A DNA stretch of 64,000 nt from Porphyra umbilicalis. Lineage: Eukaryota; Rhodophyta; Bangiophyceae; Bangiales; Bangiaceae. Position 1 is the stretch's first letter; the number at the start of each line of letters is the position of its first letter. The position numbers were made by a program, and so were the translations under genes. Location of the stretch: the NCBI GenBank assembly GCA_002049455.2, contig KV918776.1:248001-312000 (forward strand). Reading direction: 5' to 3'. Under the pieces are notes generated by a model, which had not been told where the DNA came from, searched no databases, and saw only the letters and a program-made list of their open reading frames with translations. Shown piece after piece: positions 9,348 to 20,740 of the stretch.

Positions 9348-11959
9348 TCTTTGAGGGCGCTGCTCCCCGCCTTATGTACGTTTGGTGCCTGCCTCTCGAC
9401 GCGCTTGTGCCTCCTCCCCGCAACCCCACCTGTCTTCAGCCCGTGCCCCTCCCTATACGCTTCCACTTGCACCGACCGTTTTATTGCCTCACGGCCGTGA
9501 CACCGCGGCGCAGCTGGCTATGTGCGCCTGCACGTGACGCGAGGTCTTTTTCTCTCTGACTGTGGCTGACCAGAAGCACTTTCACTGGTTCCTGATTCCA
9601 GCTTGTGCTTGGCTCGTTCTCCTATCATGGTCACTGTGGTTTCTTCACATGGTCCTATTGGCGTGTCTGCGTCCACAGGGATTTGCATAGGCGCATCGAG
9701 CGCACTGTTGATCGTCGAAAAGGAGGATATGAGCAAAAGTTTCCATGCATTGGGGAGGTGCAGCACCGGCTGCAACGGTCAGCACGGAGCAGCCCAGCAG
9801 GATGTATGTACTAGCAAGGGACTGCGGCGGCCAACTGCCTTGTGTCTCTCAAAGTTGTTTTCTTCTGACCCTCTAATTATGGCCATCGAACCTGCGTGAC
9901 CCGACTGTCTTTGGCACCGAGCTCGCGATCCGGGACTGCGCACCGCACCCGGCTTTTTCGAGCACAGCTTATCGAATAGATTTTTCCTCTTGAATCGGGC
10001 TGCCGCGTGGACCGAGGCTCGGTGCATCGGCGCCCCGCGCGAGGGCGCGAAAGCGCATGAATGGCGACGACGCCACTGTTTGCGCCTTGCATATTATCCG
10101 GTCCGAAAAATCGCGGGAGACTGTAAACTGGTTCCGCGGCTCTCCACCTTGCATTTTCCCGCGGCTCGCGCGGCGCCGGGTCTGAACGAATCGAGGCCCC
10201 ACCCGCGTCACGCCGTGTGTGGTTCAGTGTGCATTGCTGGTGTTGGCCACTTTGCCGCGGGAACGGCGGTGTGATACTGTACCTCGTCAGGGACCGTGAC
10301 GGGGCCCCGGAACGGTGGGCCGCCGCCGCAAACCACAGCACACTGACGCCGGGCACAACGCAGGGAAGAGCGGGCGGGCCACGGCCGTCACGCGCGGCTG
10401 GTGTCTCTGTTCCCGTGGCCCAGCCGCAACCGACCGACGCGGCTGGGCGGGCAGATTGGCGGCGGGGCGGCGCCGGGCGGGCGTGGAAGGGGCGGTAGCC
10501 CCCCATTCGCCAACATATCCGACATTGGCTCCCCACCGATTGGGCCATGCCCCCCCGACCGCGCGCCGGTGGGTTGATGCCTTTCCGGCCGGTGTGCGCG
10601 CACGATCACCGCCGAATGGGGGGGTGCTATGGACGCTATGTTCTGCCGATCCGGATATCGTGCATTGGCCCCGCACAGTGCGGGGAGTCGGGCCTGCGCC
10701 GACCACTCATCGCGCCGCTTGTCCCCTGTTGGAAAACGGGACTCGGCCTCAGAGGCGTCGCGACGCCTCAACGCGTCTACGTACGCGGCACAGCCATGGC
10801 CTCGTGTTCCACCAGTCCTGACGGACCGCACGGCACTGCGCTCGGGCGGGCGCCACGCGCTGTATCGTCCCTTCCGGCTTTCGAATTGTACGTTTGCTCA
10901 TCCGGCCACTGGGGCCCCCGCTGGGCGCGGCTGCCAGTGCGTTTGTGTGGCGCGCGCGCCCCCCGCCTTGCTGTCCTTGTCACGGCCCCCCCGGTCACCC
11001 GTCGGTTCACGATTGGGCGGCCACCGGCGCAGGCAGGCTTGAAAAAAGCAGGGCGGTACAGCGCACCCACGCAGCCGCCGCGGGGACCGCCCGCCGCCGG
11101 CGGCGCACTGCAAACCCGTTCACGTGGACGCGCCAGCGGCGCGCGTGGGGGGGGCACCGCCGGGGGGGGCTGCCAACCGCCCGGCCCCCCCCCCCCCCCC
11201 CCCAAACGGCGGCGACGCGCCAGCTGTGTTGCCGTCGGCAAAAGCATCTGTGCGCGGGGCGGGTCGCCGGGGGCGGTCCCCCCCCCCCCCCCACACGCCG
11301 CCGACACCGGCGCCCACGCCATCGACTGGGCCCCTTACCGCGCCACTGTGAGCGTCTGACAGGCGGCTGCCAGCGCCTGGGCGCCGGCGGCTGAGCGCGG
11401 GCGGCCTGCCGTTGGGTCCCGCGGCCATCGGGTCTGGGCGGGGGGGGGACGGACGGGGTCAGCGCGACGAGGCGGGGGGGGGGGGGGGGGCGCGGCCGGT
11501 GGTTGCGACCGCACTGACCGCCCACGCCTGGCGCTGACGTTGGCGTGACGAGGGGGGGGGGTGGCGGCGGCGCCACTTGAGCACCACCGCCGGTGGGAGG
11601 GACGCGCCCGCGCGCGCGTGGGGGGGGTGTGGGGTGGGACGCCGCCGCCGCCGCACACGCGCGCGCCATCGCCTCGTGGCCCGCGCCGACGCGCCTCGCA
11701 CCGGCTGCGCTGCAGCGGGTGCGTGTGCTGCATCGGCGGCTTTTGGTCAAGGCGCGGCCGCCTCCCCCCCCGCCGCAGTGCACGCGCCGGGGTGTGGGGT
11801 GTGTGTGCTGCCACCGACGTGGCGCGCTCGTCGGTTTTTTTTTTTTTGTCTTCTTCTTCTTGCTGTTGTCGTGCGTTCCAAGTGTCGGTGCCTGCCGCCG
11901 CTGCCGACACGCGTCGTTGGGCGTCGTCCCGCCCGTCGTGGCGCGCGCGCCGCCTTCCA
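9348..11959. other. Intergenic, grading into extreme GC
   Basis: Roughly 2.6 kb with no gene I can support. 9560-10150 has near-average composition. From about 10300 the sequence becomes strongly GC-rich, and from 11150 it is broken by C- and G-homopolymers of 10-17 bases. Open frames are long on all six strands here, which is expected when stop codons are rare. A T-run followed by a CT-rich tract (11825-11870) just before the deacetylase-fold gene could be part of its 5' UTR or an intron. Confidence 0.4.
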
Positions 11960-12077
11960 ATGCCCCCATGGAGCGTCGGCGGTCCAGCCGGTTTGTCCGA
12001 CGCCGCCGCCCCACCGGCCGACGGCGTCGACGGCCGGTGGGGCGGCCGCGTCGCGACTAGCGCCGCCGCCGGCGATT

Positions 12078-12128
<51 letters not shown>

Positions 12129-12332
12129 TGTCAGACGGGGGCGGGGGGGAGGGGGGGAGGAGGGAACCGCCGCTGCCGCGGCGGGCTGTGGGTGGTGCGG
12201 GGGAGATGGGCGGCGCGTCGGCCGCCGCCTGCGGCGGCTGCGGCGGCCGCGGCGGCGCCACGCCCGCCGGCGCAACGTGCGTGGTGCTTTCGGCGGGTGC
12301 CCCACCCGTGACCACGGTCGGCGGCGGCGGGT

Positions 12333-12370
<38 letters not shown>

Positions 12371-12927
12371 AGCGGCGGTGGCGGCGGGTGCGGTGGCGGC
12401 GGCGGCGGCGGCGGTGGCGATGGCGGCGACGGGTGCGGCGGCGGATCGGGGGGCGGGGGAAGAAGTTGCGGGCCCCCCCCGCCGCCGCCGCGGGGCTTTG
12501 GCGCCTCGTGCACCCCGTCCCGCTGGTTCTTCATCCCGTCTGCGATTGTGGGGGGCGCCCGGTACCGGGCCGCCGCCCCCGCGTCGGCGGCCAAGGCGGC
12601 GGCGGCGGCGGCGGCAGAGCCGCCCGCCCCGCGATCGGGCAAGGGCGCCGCCGGCGGCGGGGGCGGCGGCGGGGGCGGCGGCGGCGGCACCCTCCCCTCC
12701 TGGACGGGCGGCGGCGGCGGCGTCGGCGGCGTCGGCGGCGGTGGTGGCGGCGGCGGCGGGGAGCCCGACTCGCGCTTTGTGGCGACGCACGTGCTGCTGC
12801 TGCTCCTCGCGGTGCTCCTCGTGTCGATGCTCGCCGCGCTCGCCGTGCCGCTCGTCGGCCCCGCCTCGTCGGCGGCGTTGCAGAGCTCCCGCTTTGGTGT
12901 TGCGCTGGCGGGCGGGGGCGGGGGGGG

Positions 12928-12959
<32 letters not shown>

Positions 12960-14553
12960 GGGCGGGGTGGGGGCCCCCCCCCACCACCCCCCCCCCCCCC
13001 CCCGCCGCCCCCGCGCGCGGCCGGTGGCTCGGCATGGACGGCGGGACGATGGACCTCAACCGGCACCGCGCGCGGCTCGTCCCCGACCGCACCTTTGTCG
13101 TCATTAGCGGCGACGATTGGGGCCGCGTCGCCGACAGCGTGCCGCTCTTCCCCAACGCCACCTACTGGGCGGCGCGCCCGGACCTCCGCATCGCCAACGG
13201 GTCGCTCTGGTACGCGCGCGCGGGGGTGGAGACGGTCGCGGACGTGGCGCGCCTCGCCCACTTTTTGACCAACCTCAACGCGGGCGTCCCGTTTTCCCAG
13301 CGCGCCGTCCTCACGCCCCACTGGGTCGTCGGCGGGCCCGACTTTGCGGCCATGCGGGCCACGTGGGCGGCGGCGCCGCCGCCGCCGGCGGGCGCCGCCG
13401 CCGCTCCCGCCGTCGGCGGCAGTGCCGGCGGCGGCGGCGCCGTCGACGCGGTGCCGGCGTACCGGGAGCTGCCGCTCACGCGGGGGGGCCCGTTTGGGCT
13501 CGAGCGGCCCCCCTACGACCGCCCCGCGTCGCTCCGCACGCACTACCTCGACCTCTTCCGGCAGGGGTTGTGGCACCCCGAGTACCACGGGCGCTCCCAC
13601 TTTGGCACCGCCGCGTGGCGGGCGGCGCTCGGCACCGACGCCAAGGCGCGCGCGTGCTTTGACGCCAACCTCGTGTGCGCGGCGGACCCCGCGTCGCTGC
13701 GGTCGGAATTTTCCGCCGCCGCCCTCCCGACCGTGGCGGCGGCGCGGGCGTGGCTCGCGCCCGGCGTGGCGGCTTTTGAGGCCTTTTGGGGGTACCGCCC
13801 CGCCGTCATGTCCTCCCCCCACAACGTGTGGACGGGCGCCATGGCCGCCGCGGTGGCGGCAGAGGGGATGGTCGGCGCGGAGATGGGGGAGGACCAAGCG
13901 TGGGCCCTCGACGCGGAGGAGGGGGTGCGCTCCCTGAGCCTCCACGACCGCTTCCGCTTTGACGTCTTTTTTCCGGGCTTTGACTGCGACGCGGCCATTG
14001 AGGGGGTGCTCGCCGCCCTCGCCCCCGCCGTCGACGCGGGGTGGCCGGCGGGTGCGGGGGCGGGTGCGGCGGCGGCGGCGGCGGCGACGGGGCCCCCGCG
14101 GCACGTCCCCGGCGGCGACAATGCGCGCTTCCTCTCCCTCATGTGGCACGCGCAGAATGCGATGCGGTCGCCCTACCCGCGGGGCGCCTACGAGAAGCAC
14201 ATGCGGTGCCTCTCCACCGCCGTGCGGGCGGTGCGCGTCGCGCGCCCGCGCGCCGTCTTTTTGACCGCCTCGGAGCTGCACCAGGTGCGCGCGCGCGGGT
14301 GGTCGGTCGAAACGTGGTCCGCCGCCCTCGTCGTGCGCAACTATGGGGTCACCCCGCTCGCCTACACGGTGCCCGATTTGGGGGACGGGTACAAGTACGC
14401 GGCGGGGGGGGGTGGCGCGGCCGCCCGCTCCTCGTCGAAGACGCAGACGGGGGGGAGGGCGCCGTGCCGCTGCCGCCCCGCGCCGGCGTGCGCGTCGGCG
14501 ACGTCATCACCCTCCCGTCCGACGCGGTCGTGCGCATCCGGGTGGCCAACTGA
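11960..14553 (+). CDS. Membrane-anchored protein with a polysaccharide-deacetylase-like fold; frame changes in a G-run near the 3' end
   Basis: About 864 codons. Residues 1-275 are Gly/Ala-rich low complexity. Residues about 277-300 form one membrane helix (HVLLLLLAVLLVSMLAALAV), predicting a type II protein with a lumenal or outer domain. That domain has FVVISGDDWGRV (about 380), LTPHWVVGGPDF, HPEYHGRSHFG (about 538-548), AFWGYRPAVMSSPHNVW and MWHAQNAMRSPYPRGAYEKH. The paired Asp early and the His-x3-HG-x2-H cluster resemble the beta/alpha-barrel glycoside hydrolase/deacetylase superfamily; the activity itself is inferred. The frame holds to about 14400. After the G-run at 14403-14411 the plausible C-terminus (GVRVGDVITLPSDAVVRIR, stop TGA at 14551) is in another frame, while the original frame turns to low complexity. 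This suggests a homopolymer length error or a real frameshift. The start is uncertain: 11960 is the first ATG in frame after a T-rich tract. Confidence 0.6.
12074..12127 (+). repeat. (GGC)n trinucleotide microsatellite, about 18 units
   Basis: An uninterrupted run of GGC units coding for polyglycine in the deacetylase-fold ORF. A second, imperfect GGC tract lies at 12323-12440. Confidence 0.9.
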
Positions 14554-16492
14554 TCCGGGGGGGGGGGGGGGGGGGGGGGAGGGCGGGGTGGGGGGGGGAG
14601 CCACGCCCTGGTCTTTTTTTTTTCTTTTTTTGATTTTGATTCCCTCCCTTGGCCGCCGCCCGCGGCAGCCGCTCGTCCGGGCCCCGCTGTTTTTTTTTTG
14701 TCTCTTGTGTGTGCCGAGGCGGCCGCGCCCGCGCGCGCGCGCCGGCCACGCGCGGCGGCGGGGGCGGGGGGGGGGGGCGGTGCTCTTTTTTTCGTGCACC
14801 AGCCGCGGCCGCCGCCCGCGGCGGCGGCGGGGCCGACGGGCGGGGGGGGGCTTGTCCCCGGGGGGGTCGCCCCCGCGCGCGGCGCGCGTGGGTGCCCGCC
14901 GCGGCCCCGCCGCACCTGCGTGGGGTGCCTCGCGGCGGGGGGGGGGGGGGGGGGCGCCCCTGGGGCGGGCCGCGGGGCGGACCGGGGGGGGTCGGACACA
15001 CGGGCGCGGCGTCGGGGGCGACCCCCCCTTTTTTTCCGGTGGGGGGGGGACGTGCCACGGCCCCGCGGTGGTGTGTGTCGGCCGCGCTCCGCCGCTCCCC
15101 CCGGTCCGCCCCGCCGTGGGTGGGGGGATGGGTGGGTGGCCACCCCGTCGGCGTGTGTTGTGCGTGGTGCCGCCGCCGCCGGCGCGCGTCGGGCGCGCCG
15201 CGGCGGCCACCCGCCCGCGCGGCGCGCGCGCGCCGCCGCGCGGTGGTGTGCGTGTGGGTCTTTTTTTTCTCCGGTTGGCGGCACCCCCGACGGCGCGCGC
15301 CCCCGCCGCCCCCCGCGTGTGTCTCTGCCAGTGTGTCGTATTTTTTTTTTTTTTGTCCCTTCTCTGGCGCGCGCGCGCCCGCCCTTGTGTTTTTTTTTTC
15401 GCCCAATGGGCCCGCGCGCCGTAACAAACCATGCGTGGGGCGTCGGCGTCGTCCGCGGCCGACGCCGCGTCGCGGGGCGCCGTCGCACCGCGTCTCTTTT
15501 TTTTTTCTTTTTCTTTTTTTTTCTTTTTCGCGCCGTTTTTGCCCGACGCGCGCCCCCCCCGCCGCCGCGGTCTCCCCGCGGCCGCCCCTGCCGACGGGGC
15601 TGGCTGGGGTGTCCGCGCGCGGGTGGCCGCCGGTCAGAGGCACAGCGTGACGCGGACGCATGACGTGGCGGGCGGGCGACGGGGCCGCGGCCGGCCGGGG
15701 CGGTCGGTCGGCGGGGCGGGCGTCTCGGGAGGCGGCGTGGGCAGTGGCAACGCCTCCCGCCGCGCCGCGTCTGCCCGCGTGGACCGCTGTACGCACTGTA
15801 CGCGGCGGGCAGGGAGGGAGCGGGTTGCCAGCAAGGGAAACCAGGGGTGGTCCCCCCCTTGGGTATGGCAACCGGATACGAAAGGGCGCGTGCCAGAAGA
15901 GCGATGGACGGACCATCTGTAGGGTGTGCACGCACGAGGAACGTGCGCAGGTGCAAGAATGACAAGCGCGCCATACGGCGCACAGAGGATGAACGCGCCC
16001 CACAGAAATCACGGGTTCCACCGCAAAGCAAGGACGCGCGCAACGCACGAGGACAACAAGCAACCCCGCGGCGAGCCCCACGGCCCGCCGCAGCACGGCG
16101 CGCGCCACAGCCGAGGGCGGGTCCACCCCCCACCCCGCGCCCCCGTCGGCCGCCCGACGCACCCCCGCGGCGCCGCGGCGGTGCGGCCGCCGGCCCCGTC
16201 GGCGCCGCCGGCCCCGTCGGCGCCGCCGCCCGCCGCGCGGCGCCAATCACGCCAGCGGCAGGGTGGCCGCCCCGCCCGCGAGCGCGCGCCCCCCCCCGCC
16301 CCACGGCCGGGGGCGGCAGCACGGCGGCCGCCCCGGCCGGCGGCGGCGGCACCACCGCCGGCGCCCACGCGCACCCCAGGAACACACCGCGCACGGCGGT
16401 GGCGACGGGCCGACGTGGCACCCCCCCCCCACACGCCCACCGACGGCACCCCAACGGCAGACGCGCGCGCTCGGCGTGGCGGGTGGCCGGTT

Positions 16493-16524
<32 letters not shown>

Positions 16525-16935
16525 TGCGGGCGCACCGTCCGTGGCGCATCCCCCCCCCCCCCACACGCCCCGCGCACACCGGGCACGCGGGGCGGGTGGG
16601 GCGGCCGTGTGGGGCGGTTTGGGGCGTGGCCCACGGCAACGGCACAGCGCCCCACCGAGGCGGCGGGTGCGGCGGCGGCGGCGGGGCTGCGCCGCGCCGC
16701 GCCGCCCCTCCCTCCCCCCCCGCCATCCCCGCCGCGACCGGCGGCAACCACCCGCAGCGCACACGTCGCGGCCACGCCGCCGACGGTGGGCTCCTGGGAC
16801 GGGTGGTTGCCAGGCGGACGACGGCGCCCCTGCGCGCGTCGACGCTTTTGCCAGTCCCCGGTCCACGCCCCCCCCTGCCCCCCCCCCCACCCCCCCCCCA
16901 CCCTCCCCCCCCTTCCCCCCGCTCGCCCCCCCCCC
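14554..16935. other. Very GC-rich stretch without a supportable gene
   Basis: About 2.4 kb. Open frames of 300-850 codons on both strands are Arg/Pro/Gly/Ala-only and overlap each other. Direct repeats of short GC words (ggcgccgccggccccgtc occurs twice at about 16198-16225) and T-runs are present. 15650-16060 is slightly more balanced, with no domain. Confidence 0.45.
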
Positions 16936-17340
16936 TCACGGCACCGTCACCATCGCATCGACGAGTGCCGTGCCGCCATCCACCGCCACCACCGCCCACC
17001 GCACGGGGGAGCCGTGCGCCTCGAGGGCGGCGAGCACCGCGGCCCGCAGGGCGGCGGGACCCCCGCCAGGGGGCACCCCGACGCGCAGGGAGACGGCGGT
17101 GAGGCAGAGGGCCCCCGGTGCCGCCGCCGCCGCCGCCGCCGCCGGGGATGGGGATGGGGGGGGGGGGGTGCCGCCGGGGGGGCCACCGCGGGGGGGGAGC
17201 GCACGGGGGGGGGGGGGGGGGGGGCGCCGCCGCCGCCGTGCACGTGGGGGGGGGGGGCGCAACGGCGGCGCGGGCGTGTCGTTTCCGGGCGGCGGTTGGG
17301 CGCCCACGGAGGCCGCAGGGGGGGGGGGGAGGAACGCCAT
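16936..17340 (-). CDS. Small hypothetical protein with a possible alpha/beta C-terminal domain
   Basis: 134 aa from the ATG at 17340. The first 70 residues are Pro/Arg low complexity encoded by G/C-runs. The last 60 look like folded protein: a strand (ALCLTAVSLRVGV), a helix (ALRAAVLAALEAHG), then a strand pair (VRWAVVAVDGGTALVDAMV). This alternation of hydrophobic strand, helix and strand is not typical of random GC-rich translation. I do not recognise the family. The protein may be longer, with upstream exons lost in the homopolymer tract. Confidence 0.35.
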   Translation of the reverse strand: MAFLPPPPAASVGAQPPPGNDTPAPPLRPPPPRARRRRRPPPPPPRALPPRGGPPGGTPPPPSPSPAAAAAAAAPGALCLTAVSLRVGVPPGGGPAALRAAVLAALEAHGSPVRWAVVAVDGGTALVDAMVTVP

Positions 17341-18750
17341 GGGGGGGGGGGGGGGGAGAGGGGGGGGGGGGCGGGGTTAGGAGGGGTCGGACGTCTGGAT
17401 GCTAGGGGGAAGGGGGGAACGGGGGCGCTTTGCGGTGGGTGGGACGCGTCGGCGGCGCCGGCGGCGGTGGGGATCGAGCGCGGCGACGGACGTCGGGAGT
17501 GGCGGGCACGGCGCCGTGGCGCACGGAGCATGCCCAGATCCAAGGGCATGAGAGCGGGAGGATAAAAAGAAAAATGAAAAGTGCCGGATCCACGCTGAAC
17601 ACGTGTGCATCCGGTCTTTTGATGGGCGGCGAGTTTCGTACAGGACAGCACTGCGTGGTGGTATGAAGTTCACGGTATATGTTGAGATCCTTTCTTCTGA
17701 AAGAAATAAGGAGGAGTTATCAGGATTCGATAGCATCGAGTTCGTCGGCATATCTCTGGGAAAGTACCAGGATCGGTGTGGGATTATCTCAGGGATTATC
17801 TTCGCGGGCCGTTAGAATAATCCGGCTGATACGCCGCGGAGTTTTACTTGTCCGATCCTAGGATTGCCATGGTCTTCGATGGTGGAACGACCTGGGATCT
17901 GATCGAGGACTGTCTTCAAGATTGTTTGCAAGTTAGTTTCGCGGCGCATCCCATGGCATGGATGCATGACCGCCCAACAGAATAAACCCTGACACAGCAC
18001 CTCTTTACATCCTTCGGACTGGTCCAAATTTAAAACCACATCCATCCTGTGTCATGTACCTGAGGAAAAAGCAGGCGCATCGGTCGACGCGGCCCCCAAG
18101 GACAATCGAAGCGCCTGTTTGAGGGACAAGGATACCGACCGGATGCCCGCCCTTCCGGAGACGTGGTCCGGTGCTTATACTGGGCTTGACACGAGAGATA
18201 GGGAGAGAGATGATCTCGCATGCCTACATGGCATCAGAACGTGGAATGAAGCGAGATGCAACCTTCAGAGCGGTCCTCTCCCTAGGAAAAGGGATTATCC
18301 GTCGGATCGCTGCTTGGAATGCCTCGAGTGACGGCCTCAGTATTATCTGCACGTACAGATCTGAAATTGTCGTCAGAACAGTCTCCAGAACGACCCCATT
18401 TACTCGTCGTCAGACCGTACCCTGTATGCGCAGCCATCATGACCTCATTTTTATCTCCTGTATTATACGTGCGACTTTTTTAAATAAAAAGATGCGGGAA
18501 AAGGCAACAGAAGAAGCACAGAATAAAACCAAAATCAACCCATGGAGAAATATTTTGACAAACAAAGAAAGTCAGGCATAAAAAAGTCTCCACGAACAGC
18601 GCTGCAGTCGCTAACGCCGGCATCGGGGTGTCGTCCGCAAAACATCGGGTCATGGGATGACCTCAAGGCCAGCTCGTGTTCAGTGCAACCCCATCTCTTA
18701 CCGACGTGGTGAGAAGGGAAAACTGTGCTGTTGCAAGTCGTGCTTGTACG
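17341..18750. other. Intergenic with a lower-GC segment at about 17560-18720
   Basis: The composition changes abruptly from over 75% GC to near-balanced sequence at about 17560. The balanced part has recurring words such as gggattatc (17731 and 17791 area, and gggattatccg near 18292) and cctaggat. A similar composition change and similar words (ggaaaatccgac, ggaaaatccgat) occur at 33340-33720. The two patches bracket the JmjC/TNP2 block and could be ends of a large element, but no clean terminal inverted repeat was found. No gene is supported. Confidence 0.3.
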
Positions 18751-19894
18751 CTAGTCACCTTCCTCATCCGATAGATTGATATCGCCAGCCTTGAGGTCCT
18801 TCAACTCGTCACGCATGCACCGGATCACGCCCTTGCGAGCCTCCGTGCTCTCTGGGCGCAAGAACTTCGGGTACTTTGCGGTGTCCACATAGGCTTTCAG
18901 GCAGGCAGCTCCGGCTGCTCGCACGGAGCTCCATATTTCACTCGGGTCCAGAAACAACAGCTCGGCTATGATAGTCGCCGCCGCTCCGTTCATGTCAAGC
19001 GCTCGCTCCATTTCGTGGTCCCCATCTTTGAGCTTCAATCGATACCCCACGTCTGAGTTCATGGCCAGTGCGCCAGCGGCGAGGACATCTGCGGCGTCGG
19101 CAGCGACGACGACACGCTCCATGGAGGCCTCGTTCACGTCATCATCCATGTAAACTCCAAGGGTGCGGTACGCCAGCAGCCGACCCGAGGTACGCCGTCT
19201 ATTGCAGCGGGTACGTAGGCCCTTTTTCAGGGCCTGCTTCACGCCACGACGATTGTTTGACCAGCCGTTGGCACCATAGTCAATCTGGTTCGCATACTTC
19301 TCAATAGCTTTAGTCATGACAGCGCGGAGGGGGCGAGTACAGTCTTTGTTGGGTCCTTCGAGTTGTCCAGATGGGGCCAGCCATGAGAGGCAATCGTGTT
19401 CGGGCGAGTCGACGGCGCTTCCATTTCTTCCGGGGCTCGCAGTTCCTTCGAAGATTTTCTTCAGCATGGCCTGTGCGTATCGTGAAAACAGCGCGCTCAA
19501 CTCATCCTGGAGCCACAACAGATCCAAGAAGATAACAAAGCAATTCCGGTGCTCAACAGTGCGTACGAGTTAGTCTAGAGTCCGACACAGGTACGTAAAG
19601 ATCGGAGGAGATCGGCGAAAGCAAGGCTGCCAGGCACAATGGTCCTTGACTCAAAATGTGAAGAGGTCAACGTACTCGATGTGCGTTCCAGACACTCACG
19701 AAGAGGGCATTGTCGACCAATGGTGAGTGCGGAGGTGCGTCAGGGGCATCATCGGGGTCGCTGTGTGGCATGGCGTCTTCACCCTCAACAGTGTTCTCAG
19801 CCAAGTCACAACAGTGTTCCCAGTCAACGAGCAGTCGTCCCAGTAGCAGGTCAGGGCGTGTCACGTCTAAGCACCGTGGCAGACTGCGCTTCAA
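18751..19894 (-). CDS. Unknown spliced gene beside the tandem array
   Basis: The larger exon (to the stop at 18751) encodes about 260 aa. Upstream, a frame encoding ENTVEGEDAMPHSDPDDAPD and ending DNALF at 19700 is followed by a perfect GTGAGT donor. An acceptor ending TTGAG at about 19555 joins in phase 0 to HRNCFVIFLDLLWLQDEL, the start of the larger exon. The protein has an acidic linker, a helical Leu-rich part (LWLQDELSALFSRYAQAML), a basic segment (KKGLRTRCNRRRTSGRL) and an acidic end (INLSDEEGD). It runs divergent from the JmjC ORF, with the tandem array between them. I recognise no family; a DNA-binding accessory protein of the neighbouring transposon is one possibility. The true 5' end is not found: another GTGAGT donor at 19911 suggests at least one more exon. 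Confidence 0.45.
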
Positions 19895-20740
19895 AGTGAA
19901 TGAGTACTCACCGAGCCGACCTGTTGCAGACGGCGGGGTGTCCGTCCAGGCTCACATCAGAGGATCTCCCAAAAAAAGGGCATGTGACCTCGCCGAGCCG
20001 GATACCGGGCATGTGAGGCCCCTGGCCGCCTCCTCACGGCGGGTGTGACGCGGAGATGGGCTTGGCGTGAAATTATTATCGCATTTATTCCATACGATGG
20101 ACCAGTTGATCACTCACAGGAGAGGCACGCCCAGGAGCGAGCAGGATCTATCGCTAGCGCGATAGATTGCGGCATGCCCGGGCGGGGCAAACCCTTTGGC
20201 GCGCTGGAATCGCTGGAATCGGTCATGCGGCAGATTTCTACGGCCGGCGACAGCGGGTACTTGACACAAAGTGAGGGGCTTGTGGTAATTTTTAACAATT
20301 GATGCGAGATATTGTAACGTATCCGCCTCGCCCGGTCGGCGGCCGACGAGTGATCTGAATCAGATCGGCCCGCACCCTCCACGGCGCGGATAAACTGCGG
20401 AGCACCACACATCCGGAGGAGCGAGGCAGGGGAGCACGCCGCCAGGCCCATCTCCGTGAAGGGGTGCGTGCCGCTGCGGCATGGGGGCGCGCCACACCTG
20501 AAGACCGCCACGCGCGCTCGAGCGTCCACCGTACCGTCGTGCCACTCATCCCTGCCGCCGCTCTTTCTCTCTCAACGTACGTGCGCGACGCACCTCCCGA
20601 TCCCCTCATTGTTTTTTCTCTTTCCCCCTTCCACACTCTCCCCTCATTGTTTTTTTTTCCACCCTTCCACACTCTCCCCCCCGCCCTTTGCCGGCCCACC
20701 CCCCCCCCTCCTCCCCCGCTTGTAATTTTGAGGACCAAGG
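19895..20740. other. Spacer with a CT-rich tract, left of the 164-bp array
   Basis: About 850 bp. 20560-20725 is a pyrimidine-rich tract on the plus strand with two near-copies of a short unit (ctttcccccttccacactctcccctcattg and variants, each given here only by position: 20620-20650 and 20655-20685). No gene is supported. Confidence 0.4.

Larger units (their letters stand above)
11150..17380. repeat. Region of long G/C homopolymers and GGC/CCG microsatellites
   Basis: Repeated homopolymer runs of 10-20 G or C (for example around 11187-11203, 14558-14580, 14938-14954, 16555-16561 and 17341-17372), T-runs of 8-12 on the plus strand (14616-15540), and GGC/CGG trinucleotide tracts (12074-12127, 12323-12372). 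Clustered G-runs of this kind can form G-quadruplexes. They are also prone to length errors, so reading frames across them should not be trusted to the base. Confidence 0.8.

Noticed and set aside
11561-15424. One 1,287-codon gene
   Set aside because: The part after about 14400 in that frame is low complexity, while a better C-terminus with a stop is in another frame.
11335-17100. Open frames of 300-1,287 codons on all six frames, including long Pro-rich and Arg-rich ones
   Set aside because: They come from stop-poor GC-rich DNA and homopolymers. They overlap, are low complexity, and have no domains except the deacetylase-fold frame.
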